Assembly (NCBI RefSeq): GCF_900177715.1
Contig: NZ_FXWG01000003.1
Span: 780,155-844,154, forward strand
Direction: 5' to 3'
Length of the DNA: 64,000 bases
Origin: Altererythrobacter xiamenensis
GTDB lineage: Bacteria > Pseudomonadota > Alphaproteobacteria > Sphingomonadales > Sphingomonadaceae
A program made the position numbers and the translations under genes. A model generated the notes under the pieces. It worked only from the letters and a program-made list of their open reading frames with translations. It was not told the origin of the DNA and did no database searches. Positions 18,956 through 28,043 of this stretch are shown in pieces. Numbering within the stretch: position 1 is the first letter of the stretch; every line of letters starts with the position of its first letter.

Positions 18956-19627
18956 ATGACCAAGACTCTTTTCATAACCGGCGCCTCGACCGGTATCGGA
19001 GAAGCAACCGCACGCGTCGCCGCAGAAGCCGGATGGAATGTCGCTCTGGTGGCACGCTCCGAGGATAAGCTGGAGAAGCTCGCAGGCGAGATCGGCGATG
19101 CAGCGCTGGCGATCCCCGGCGATGCGACCGATCGCGATTTCATCAAGACCGCGCTCGACAGAACCGCGTCAAAGTTCGGCCAGCTCGACGCCGTTTTCGC
19201 CAATGCGGGAATGGGCGTTGAAAAGCCGGGCGTGGAGAATGGCGACCCGCAGCAATGGCACGACATGATCCACCTCAACATTCTCGCGGTGCTCTACGCC
19301 GCGCATGAGGCGATTCCGCATCTCAAGAAGACCAAGGGCCATTTCGTCGTCACCGGGTCCAAGGCCGGGCGCGACCACATGAAGGGATCGATCTACAGCG
19401 CGACCAAGTGGTTCGTGCATGGCTTTGCCGGGAACCTTGCCGAAGAAATGCGCGAATGGGGCGGCCGCTGCACGGTCATTTCGCCCGGGATGGTCGACAC
19501 CGCCTTCTTCGACGAGCCCAAGCCGACCAAAATCCAGCCCGAGGATGTCGCGAATGCCGTGGTTTTCGCGCTCGATCAGCCCGAAACGGCTTCGGTCCGC
19601 GAAATCCACATCATGCCCAATGACTAG
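18956..19627 (+). CDS. short-chain dehydrogenase/reductase
   Basis: 223-residue SDR: TGASTGIGEATARVAAEAGW, ANAG instead of NNAG, Ser in VVTGSKAGRDHMKGSIYSATKW with Tyr and Lys in YSATK, and PGMVDTAFFDEPKP. ATG at 18956 with AAAGGA about 7 bases upstream. The frame upstream adds 13 residues without a ribosome binding site. Cytoplasmic NAD(P)-dependent oxidoreductase, substrate unknown. It is convergent with the serine beta-lactamase-like gene, and the stops overlap by 4 bases. Confidence 0.85.
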   Translation: MTKTLFITGASTGIGEATARVAAEAGWNVALVARSEDKLEKLAGEIGDAALAIPGDATDRDFIKTALDRTASKFGQLDAVFANAGMGVEKPGVENGDPQQWHDMIHLNILAVLYAAHEAIPHLKKTKGHFVVTGSKAGRDHMKGSIYSATKWFVHGFAGNLAEEMREWGGRCTVISPGMVDTAFFDEPKPTKIQPEDVANAVVFALDQPETASVREIHIMPND

Positions 19628-20739
19628 GGTGCTTCCCCTGTAACAGGGGGTAGAAACGTGCGCGCTTCGTGAAACCGCACGGTGGCGCGCACGACCTCCT
19701 GCATCATTTCCATCCGTTCGGGCGTGGGCACCCGCGTCCGTCCGATCATGACGGCCATGGCATAGGTCCTGCCATCAGGCGCTGTCAGCAATCCGATATC
19801 GTTATAACCCGATTGCTCGCCTTCCAGGAACTGGCCGGTCCCCGTCTTGTGGCCGAAACTCCAGTCTGGCGGAACTCCGCCCTTCAATCGGTTCGGGCCG
19901 CTCTTTGTCTGGCTCAGCAGGTCGAGCAGAAACGCGGTGGATCCTGGCGACAACAGCTCGCCGCGTGACAGCATCGCCAGCGCCCTGGCTATCCCGAGAG
20001 GGCTGGCACCGTCGATCGGATCCGCAAGATAGCGCTCGAACGCCAACCTTCGCTGCCCAATCGGCACGTCATCGCGCGCATCGAAGAAGGTGTTCTCGTA
20101 CGAATAGCTTTGTTTCCATTCGAGACCAGCGATTGCGCTTTGTTTGGTGCGCTCGTCGGTTCCGAACCTGACATTCTCGATGCCCCGCGCATCGAGGTAA
20201 GCCTGCACCTTTTCCGGTCCGCCTACCCGCCGCAGCAGCAGATCGTTGGCAGTGTTGTCGCTCCGCGTGATCGCCCGCCGCATCAGATCGCCATAATCCG
20301 TCGTAACGCTTCCCCGCGCTCTCACCAGATCACGGATCGGCTGGTAGAAGACGGTGAGGTCCTCGCGCCGGACGGTCACGCGTTCCGACAGGTCCAGCGT
20401 TCCTCGATCGACCGCGTCGAGCGCCGCCATGGTGACCCAGAGCTTGCTCACGCTTTGCTGGGGCAGAATCTCCTCTCCGTCAAAGTCGTAGCTGTATCCC
20501 GTTTTCGCATCGACGACCGCGATGCCGACTTCGCCGGGGAGCCCCGCGCCCAGTTCCTCGAGCTCTTGTTCGAAAGTGCGTTCCTGCTCGCTTTTGATGC
20601 GCGGTAAAGAAGACTTTTCGCTGCTGGTAACAGTGCGTGCCCCTGGCACGTCCGGTTTCCAGGTGGCCATTGCGAACACCGTGCCCAGGAAGGCGAGAAG
20701 CCCCAGAAAGAGAAGCGAAAAGCGGATTGTTTGCCCCAT
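19624..20739 (-). CDS. class A beta-lactamase-like serine hydrolase
   Basis: 371 residues. A membrane segment or signal anchor (residues 7-26) places it in the periplasm, followed by a 40-residue linker. All core motifs are present: SVSK (96-99), SDN (160-162), HKTG (297-300) and a glutamate (Glu196, in TDERTKQ) exactly 36 residues after the SDN serine, the spacing of Glu166 in class A enzymes. The omega-loop Asn170 equivalent is Gln. There is a long insertion before KTG. It could be a true class A enzyme or a relative with carboxypeptidase/esterase activity. A GGAAA-N16-CGTT element lies just upstream (separate entry). Confidence 0.85.
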   Translation of the reverse strand: MGQTIRFSLLFLGLLAFLGTVFAMATWKPDVPGARTVTSSEKSSLPRIKSEQERTFEQELEELGAGLPGEVGIAVVDAKTGYSYDFDGEEILPQQSVSKLWVTMAALDAVDRGTLDLSERVTVRREDLTVFYQPIRDLVRARGSVTTDYGDLMRRAITRSDNTANDLLLRRVGGPEKVQAYLDARGIENVRFGTDERTKQSAIAGLEWKQSYSYENTFFDARDDVPIGQRRLAFERYLADPIDGASPLGIARALAMLSRGELLSPGSTAFLLDLLSQTKSGPNRLKGGVPPDWSFGHKTGTGQFLEGEQSGYNDIGLLTAPDGRTYAMAVMIGRTRVPTPERMEMMQEVVRATVRFHEARTFLPPVTGEAP

Positions 20740-20747
20740 GTCGCTTC

Positions 20748-20772
20748 AACGGACGCAGCGAAGCAAGTTTCC
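20748..20772 (-). promoter_or_regulatory. possible EcfG-type promoter of the class-A-like gene
   Basis: On the minus strand GGAAA (20772-20768), 16 bases, then CGTT (20751-20748). The general stress sigma factor EcfG of alphaproteobacteria recognises GGAAC-N16/17-CGTT, so this matches eight of nine bases. The CGTT ends 8 bases before the ATG, leaving almost no leader. The same geometry is seen before the L,D-transpeptidase gene. Confidence 0.35.
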
Positions 20773-20810
20773 GCAATCGCTGCAGAAACTGCGGTGCGCC
20801 GTCGCTTTCA

Positions 20811-21311
20811 CTAACCGATCTCGAAGAGCGCGGATTCCAGCGCAGTCAATGCCGCTCGGGTAAACGCCTCCATATTCGCGATCCGCTCGTCGCTGCCGGT
20901 CTCGGTCACACGTGTGAACTCGAAGCCTTCGGGACCGACCACCGCCGCGACACTACGCCCCGCCGGCGCGCCCGAGGGGTGAGAAGACCCGCCCACCGAG
21001 CCACTTTCGGCGATACCCCATTCCGAGCCGAAGTTGTCGCGGATCGCCCTCGCCTGAAGCAGCGCATAGTCTTCGCTCGCCCCGCGCATGCCCTTGTACG
21101 CCTCGCGTGGCAGGTCGAAGAGCACGTCACGGGCGCGGAACGAATAAACCACCCCGCCTCCCACGAAAAAATCGAGCGCACCGGGTACCGTCAGCAGCGA
21201 GGCTGCGATCATTCCCCCCGTCGCACCATCGGCCACAGCGATCTTTTCTCCCCGCTCGCGCAAGAATTCCGCGATGCGCAAAGCTTGCGGGTGAAGTTCG
21301 GCAAGGATCAT
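20811..21311 (-). CDS. CinA/PncC-like protein with altered active-site motif
   Basis: 166 residues with the layout of the CinA C-terminal (nicotinamide mononucleotide deamidase, PncC) domain: AEFLRERGEKIAVADGATGGMIAASLL, FFVGGGVVYSFRARDVLF, ARAIRDNFGSEWGIAESGSVGGSSHPSGAPAG and VAAVVGPEGFEFTR. In PncC the first motif is AESCTGG, whose serine is the nucleophile. Here it is ADGATGG (residues 27-33), with Gly in place of the serine. Deamidase activity is therefore doubtful. The ATG overlaps the stop of the upstream FAH-like gene by 4 bases. Confidence 0.78.
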   Translation of the reverse strand: MILAELHPQALRIAEFLRERGEKIAVADGATGGMIAASLLTVPGALDFFVGGGVVYSFRARDVLFDLPREAYKGMRGASEDYALLQARAIRDNFGSEWGIAESGSVGGSSHPSGAPAGRSVAAVVGPEGFEFTRVTETGSDERIANMEAFTRAALTALESALFEIG

Positions 21312-22507
21312 TGGGCGATCACCTCGACTTCGATGTTGCCCAAGAGATTGGAGTCATGCCGGACGACATCTCCCGGCTGGAGAAAATGACCGGAGCGCAG
21401 CTCATTGGCGATGAAGCGTTGCTTGATCGAATCAACGATGCCGGTTCCGGAGAACGGTCCGCCATTACCCAGATATTGCACAGCGCCCTCAATGTAATCC
21501 GCGCGCGCGGGCGGCGCGAAAATCACGCCCTCGGATGTGCCTGACATCACAGTCATATCCTCCGGGATTCGCCGATTATCGGACAATTTGTAGAAATCGC
21601 CCCCATAGTAGAACCTTGCCTCGTTCATGTCGGCGAGACTGGCTTCGACCAGCTGCCGAAAATCCTGCGTCATCTCTTCCCCTCGCGCGTCCTGGCGCGG
21701 CTCTCCATTGACGCTGGTCGTCATCCGGAGCTGATCGACAAAGCTCTTCCAGTCCTGTGGAACGACGACGAATGGACCGGAGGGGTAGAAATCGAGGCCG
21801 CTCTTCGCATCCGAGAAGCCGAAGCCGGAATCGAGATTGTCCGGGTCCGCAAGCTCGACCAGTGCATTGCGATTGGTGAAGTCGCCGCAAAGGAAAACGC
21901 CTTTGATCGCGTCGTCGAAATCCCCAAGCGAGGCGATGTCACGGTCGAACCGCATGCAAAGCTCTACCTCGTAATCGAGAAGAATGCCCGGTTGGGCGCG
22001 GACAGTCGTCCTTGCCGGAGTAGCACGCCCGAACTTTGGAAAGCGAAAGACTGCATCGCTGCTCGCTTCTTCCGCGTGCTCCGGGAAATTGGTTCCGGTT
22101 CCGATGTGGCGCTCCCCACCGGGCGCAGACGGCAGAAGGTCGGAGATCTTGAGAGAAACGCGCTCGCGGCCTTCAAGCATGGCATTATAGATCCGTTTCC
22201 AGGCGATGCTGCCCAGATCGCGCAATGGATTGCCTGTGCGGTCGGCACCAAGCGTTGCAAGGTCAACACCAGTTACCGTGTCGCCGACCAGCTCGCTCAC
22301 CAGCACGGTGGCGACCTGACCATCGGGAGTGCGATAACTGGCCAGCGTCACCGCATCGGAAAGCGGCGCAATGGCCGGTTCCAGGGGAGAGTCTTCAAGG
22401 CTCGCTGGGTTACCCTTGGGATCGGGCGAAGTTGCCCAGGCGATCAACAGCCCAGCCGCCAGAAGAACCGCCCCTGCGATCAGCCATTTCGATATGCGCC
22501 TGGCCAT
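21308..22507 (-). CDS. membrane-anchored fumarylacetoacetate hydrolase-like protein
   Basis: 399 residues. An N-terminal membrane helix (WLIAGAVLLAAGLLIAWAT, residues 8-26) is followed by an FAH-fold domain. Metal-ligand candidates are visible in GILLDYEVELCMRFDRD (two Glu) and FLCGDFTNRNALVELADP (Asp). Later FAH-like stretches are GPFVVVPQDWKSF and SGTSEGVIFAPPARADYIEGA. FAH-family enzymes normally act in the cytoplasm on acylpyruvates and related diketo acids, so a membrane anchor is unusual. It is coupled to the CinA-like gene downstream and follows ligA by 20 bases. Substrate unknown. Confidence 0.78.
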   Translation of the reverse strand: MARRISKWLIAGAVLLAAGLLIAWATSPDPKGNPASLEDSPLEPAIAPLSDAVTLASYRTPDGQVATVLVSELVGDTVTGVDLATLGADRTGNPLRDLGSIAWKRIYNAMLEGRERVSLKISDLLPSAPGGERHIGTGTNFPEHAEEASSDAVFRFPKFGRATPARTTVRAQPGILLDYEVELCMRFDRDIASLGDFDDAIKGVFLCGDFTNRNALVELADPDNLDSGFGFSDAKSGLDFYPSGPFVVVPQDWKSFVDQLRMTTSVNGEPRQDARGEEMTQDFRQLVEASLADMNEARFYYGGDFYKLSDNRRIPEDMTVMSGTSEGVIFAPPARADYIEGAVQYLGNGGPFSGTGIVDSIKQRFIANELRSGHFLQPGDVVRHDSNLLGNIEVEVIAQ

Positions 22508-22527
22508 GCCCCTCCCCTTTTATTCCC

Positions 22528-24618
<2,091 letters not shown>

Positions 24619-24694
24619 TCACGCTATGCATCAGCAAGGGCATCTGGGAAAGACGCCTGCATACGGGTCGCGGCTTCAATTGGGGGAGAAGACG

Positions 24695-25183
24695 ATGACG
24701 GACCGTTATCTCAAATCACTGTTCATGGTGCTGCTGGGCCTGATGGCGCTGTTTTACGTCGGCCACAACATCATCAACCTGTCGATCGCTCACCAGAACA
24801 TCGGCTACGTCCTGTCGCAGAAGGACCACGCAATCTACCCGGCGAATATCATGCCTGCCGTCGGTGATGGCCCGGCCTGGATAGTCCTTGCGGTGATCTT
24901 CGTCAGCGAGATCGCAGCGGGCGTCGTCTGTCTGTGGGGCGGATGGAAGTTATGGTCGGGGCGTAGCGACACCGCTGCCTACGCATCGGCGCTCAACACG
25001 GCGAAAATCGGCTGCGGACTTGTGATCTTCACCTGGTTCGGCCTCTTCAACGTGTTCGGCGGCGCGGCTTACAACATGTGGCAAACTCAGATCGGCCACG
25101 GCTCGATGAGCGATGCGTTCACCTTCGCTGCATTCGGATTTTTCGTGCTGATCTATCTCGGCCAGCGAGAGGCAGAGGCCTAG
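24695..25183 (+). CDS. DUF2165 family membrane protein
   Basis: 162-residue membrane protein of the DUF2165 family. Four helices: SLFMVLLGLMALFYVGHNIIN, WIVLAVIFVSEIAAGVVCLWGG, AKIGCGLVIFTWFGLFNVFGGA and FTFAAFGFFVLIYLG. The ATG at 24695 has GGGGGAGAAG just upstream; the longer open frame is antisense to ligA. It is convergent with recN, the stops overlapping by 4 bases. Family function unknown. Confidence 0.85.
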   Translation: MTDRYLKSLFMVLLGLMALFYVGHNIINLSIAHQNIGYVLSQKDHAIYPANIMPAVGDGPAWIVLAVIFVSEIAAGVVCLWGGWKLWSGRSDTAAYASALNTAKIGCGLVIFTWFGLFNVFGGAAYNMWQTQIGHGSMSDAFTFAAFGFFVLIYLGQREAEA

Positions 25184-26853
25184 GCACCTTCCAGCAAGCG
25201 ATCGGCTTGCGCGCGTGCTTCCGGCGTCACTTCGGCGCCGGACAGCATCCGTGCGATTTCCTCCTGACGCCCGGTCTCGTCCAGCAGCGCGACGCTGGTT
25301 TTCGTCACCGTGCCGGTGGAGCTTTTCGCGATCATATAATGGACCCGCCCGCGCGCCGCGACTTGCGGGCTGTGCGTTACCGCGAGCAATTGTCCGTCCT
25401 GAGCGAGCCGCGCCAGGCGCTCGCCAATTGCCGAAGCGACCGCCCCGCCTACGCCGCGATCGATCTCGTCGAAGATGACAGTCGCCGCGCCACCCTTCTC
25501 TGCCAGCGCGACCTTCAATGCGAGGATGAAGCGCGATAGTTCGCCGCCCGATGCGATCTTGGCGAGCGGCGCGAAATCGGCACCGGGATTGGTAGCGATG
25601 AGGAACTCGACGCTGTCGATGCCCTGCGGTCCCCATTTCTCCTCCGGCAGCTTGCCGATGGCGGTCAGGAAACTCGCTGCATCGAGCTTGAGTGGCGCGA
25701 GTTCCGCAGCCACCGCCTTGTCGAGTTTCTTCGCCGCCTTGAGCCGTGCGGCATGCACCGCTTCCGCCTTCCTGGCGTAGCGTTCGCTCGCCTCGCGTGC
25801 GGCAACCTCGAGCGCGTCGAGCTCCGCCTCCCCGCCTTCGATCGCGTCGAGCGCCTTGCGCATCTCGCGCATCTTGTGGGGCAGTTCGTCAACCTCGCAG
25901 CGATGCTTGCGGGCGATAGCGCGCAATTCGAACAGCCGGGTCTCGGCGGCGTCGAGAGCCGCGGGATCATGCACCAGCGCCTCGGCCGCGGCAGCGAGCT
26001 TGTCTTCCGCCTCGCCCGCCTCGATCACCGCGCGGTCGAGCGCCGCCAGTGCCTCGGCAAGCAGGGCGTGTTCGGGCGCAATCCGGTCGAGCCGGCGCGC
26101 TGCGACGCGCAAGGCCGCGAGCGGCGAATCCGACCCTTCCCAAAGGTGCCGCAGCTCCTCCAGATCGCCCGAAAGCTTCTCGCCCTTCTGCATCGAGGCG
26201 CGCTGTTCGGCGAGCCGAGCTTCCTCACCCGCCTGCGGTTCGAGCGCGGTCAGCTCGGTCAGATGCGCGAGGAGCAAGTCCTGATCGGCTTTGGCCTGCT
26301 CGACTTCGTCGCGCGCAGCCGTCAACCGTGCTTCCGCATCGCGCTTCGCCTCCCAGGCTTTCGCAAGGCCGATTGTATCGGTGTCGGCAAAGCGGTCGAG
26401 CAACGCGCGGTGGCCGCGCGGATTGACCAAACCGCGATCGTCATGCTGGCCGTGCAGTTCGACCAGCGCCGGGGCAATAGTGCGCAGCAGCGCAACGCCC
26501 ACCGGCTGATCGTTGATGAACGCCTTGGAGCCGCCATCGGCCTTGACCTGACGGCGGATGATCAACCCCTCGCCCGGCTCGATCTCGATATCCGCGTCAT
26601 CGAGCGCATCGGCCACGCTCTCGGGCAGCTTGGCAAAGTCGAAACTGGCGGTCACGCTGGCTTTCGCCTCGCCGCTGCGCACCAGCGCAGTTTCCGCCCT
26701 GTCGCCCAGCACGAGGCCCAGCGCATCGAGCAGGATCGACTTGCCCGCACCGGTTTCGCCGGTGAGCACGCCCAGCCCGCGCCCGAAGTCGAGATCGAGC
26801 GCTTCGATCAGCACGATATTGCGAATGGAAAGCCGGGTGAGCATTTCCGTCAT
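25180..26853 (-). CDS. recN: DNA repair protein RecN
   Basis: 557-residue SMC-like ATPase for double-strand-break repair. Walker A GETGAGKSILLDALG near the N-terminus (residues about 33-47), a long central coiled coil (about 150-370, many Ala/Glu/Arg), the signature region SGGELSRFILALKVAL and Walker B ATVIFDEIDRGVGG, then the His-loop VTHSPQVAARG. ATG at 26853. Neither a GTTC-N7-GTTC nor a GAAC-N7-GAAC LexA box is visible in the 120 bases upstream. In many relatives recN lies next to bamD; here two genes intervene. Confidence 0.95.
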   Translation of the reverse strand: MTEMLTRLSIRNIVLIEALDLDFGRGLGVLTGETGAGKSILLDALGLVLGDRAETALVRSGEAKASVTASFDFAKLPESVADALDDADIEIEPGEGLIIRRQVKADGGSKAFINDQPVGVALLRTIAPALVELHGQHDDRGLVNPRGHRALLDRFADTDTIGLAKAWEAKRDAEARLTAARDEVEQAKADQDLLLAHLTELTALEPQAGEEARLAEQRASMQKGEKLSGDLEELRHLWEGSDSPLAALRVAARRLDRIAPEHALLAEALAALDRAVIEAGEAEDKLAAAAEALVHDPAALDAAETRLFELRAIARKHRCEVDELPHKMREMRKALDAIEGGEAELDALEVAAREASERYARKAEAVHAARLKAAKKLDKAVAAELAPLKLDAASFLTAIGKLPEEKWGPQGIDSVEFLIATNPGADFAPLAKIASGGELSRFILALKVALAEKGGAATVIFDEIDRGVGGAVASAIGERLARLAQDGQLLAVTHSPQVAARGRVHYMIAKSSTGTVTKTSVALLDETGRQEEIARMLSGAEVTPEARAQADRLLEGA

Positions 26854-26975
26854 GCTCTAGCGCAGCGCAGAGCGCGCGTCACCGCTCCGCAGCGGCCTTA
26901 TATGTGGAATTTTCGGCCATGCCGGAGCAATCAACGCTTTCAATGGCCTCGTATGCTTCCCACATCGAGAGTGTG

Positions 26976-28010
26976 ATGGCACATTCGTTGAGCCCCGACA
27001 GCACCCCGATCGCGCCCGTTGATCCCTCCCGGACAGCAATCATCGAAGCATGCGGAGGCGAGATTTTGCCTCTGGATCCGATCGGCGCCGAAGTGCGCGG
27101 CATCGACCTTGCTGCACCGAAACCACCACCGACAGAAGTGATCGAGGCGCTCGAAGCGGAAATGGCCTCGCGAGGCTTTCTGGTCTTCAAGAGCGACGAG
27201 CCGCTGCACGTAGACGATTTCCTTCGCGCGAGCTGCTGGTGGGGCGGCAGGGAATTGCACAGCACACATGGCGTGCACCCGGCCACACCGGGCGGCAATC
27301 GCCACATTTTCCGCCTCTCCAACGATCGCAGGCACGGCATCCCCGGCGTCGGTCCGCAGTGGCACAATGACGGCAGTTTTCTGGCCGAAACCTTCTCGCA
27401 CTCCGGCTACCATATCGTCAGGCCTGCCGAACACGGTGGTGGCACGCATTTCGCGCATCTCGGCGCGGCGTATGACGCTCTGTCCGCCCGCGAGAAGGAC
27501 TTCTGGAGCAGGCTGTCTTCGGTGAACTCCAATTCCGGCGTGGTGCATCCCTTGGTCCACAGACACGAGGTATCTGGCCAGAACTGCGTGTGGCTTCACC
27601 TAGGTATGACTGGTGCGGTGATCGAAAAGATTGCGGAAGCGGAAGACGCCTTCCGCCTGCTCGGCGCCAACGAGATGCGCGACCTGTGCGTGCGCTACAA
27701 CCAGCTTCTGACCGAGGGCCTCGAACGCGGATATGCGATTGCATTCGAGTACGAGCAGAACGACTGTGTTTTCATCGACAATCTGGCAGTCGCCCACCGT
27801 GCCGCGCCCGAAGCGCATGCTTCGGTAGAGCAGCAGGGTCTGCGGATCATGCATCGCAGCACGGTGCGCGGGACTCACCCGCTGGCGCCGCTCGACGGGT
27901 TGCCGCAATTTGTCGACATTCACGGCCCCAGCCCATTTCCATCAGACGGCGTCTGGCAAGGCGGTGGGATCGGATTCCGGTGGGACGAAGCCGTCCCCAT
28001 GCAGAACTGA
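26976..28010 (+). CDS. TauD/TfdA family Fe(II)/2-oxoglutarate dioxygenase
   Basis: About 344 residues. The 2-His-1-carboxylate facial triad is visible as WHNDGSF (HxD) and a late MHRSTVRGTHPL, where the arginine would bind 2-oxoglutarate. The N-terminal GAEVRGIDLAAPKPP and GFLVFKSDEPLHVDDFLR are standard for the TauD/TfdA group. The substrate is unknown (taurine, alkylsulfonates and phenoxyacetates are used by relatives). The start is uncertain: ATG at 26976 has GAGAG close by, but in-frame ATGs at 26943 and 26919 and a GTG at 26904 would lengthen it by 11 to 24 residues. Confidence 0.85.
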   Translation: MAHSLSPDSTPIAPVDPSRTAIIEACGGEILPLDPIGAEVRGIDLAAPKPPPTEVIEALEAEMASRGFLVFKSDEPLHVDDFLRASCWWGGRELHSTHGVHPATPGGNRHIFRLSNDRRHGIPGVGPQWHNDGSFLAETFSHSGYHIVRPAEHGGGTHFAHLGAAYDALSAREKDFWSRLSSVNSNSGVVHPLVHRHEVSGQNCVWLHLGMTGAVIEKIAEAEDAFRLLGANEMRDLCVRYNQLLTEGLERGYAIAFEYEQNDCVFIDNLAVAHRAAPEAHASVEQQGLRIMHRSTVRGTHPLAPLDGLPQFVDIHGPSPFPSDGVWQGGGIGFRWDEAVPMQN

Positions 28011-28043
28011 AGCAGAGCGCCGCAGCAGCACCTGTCTTTCACG

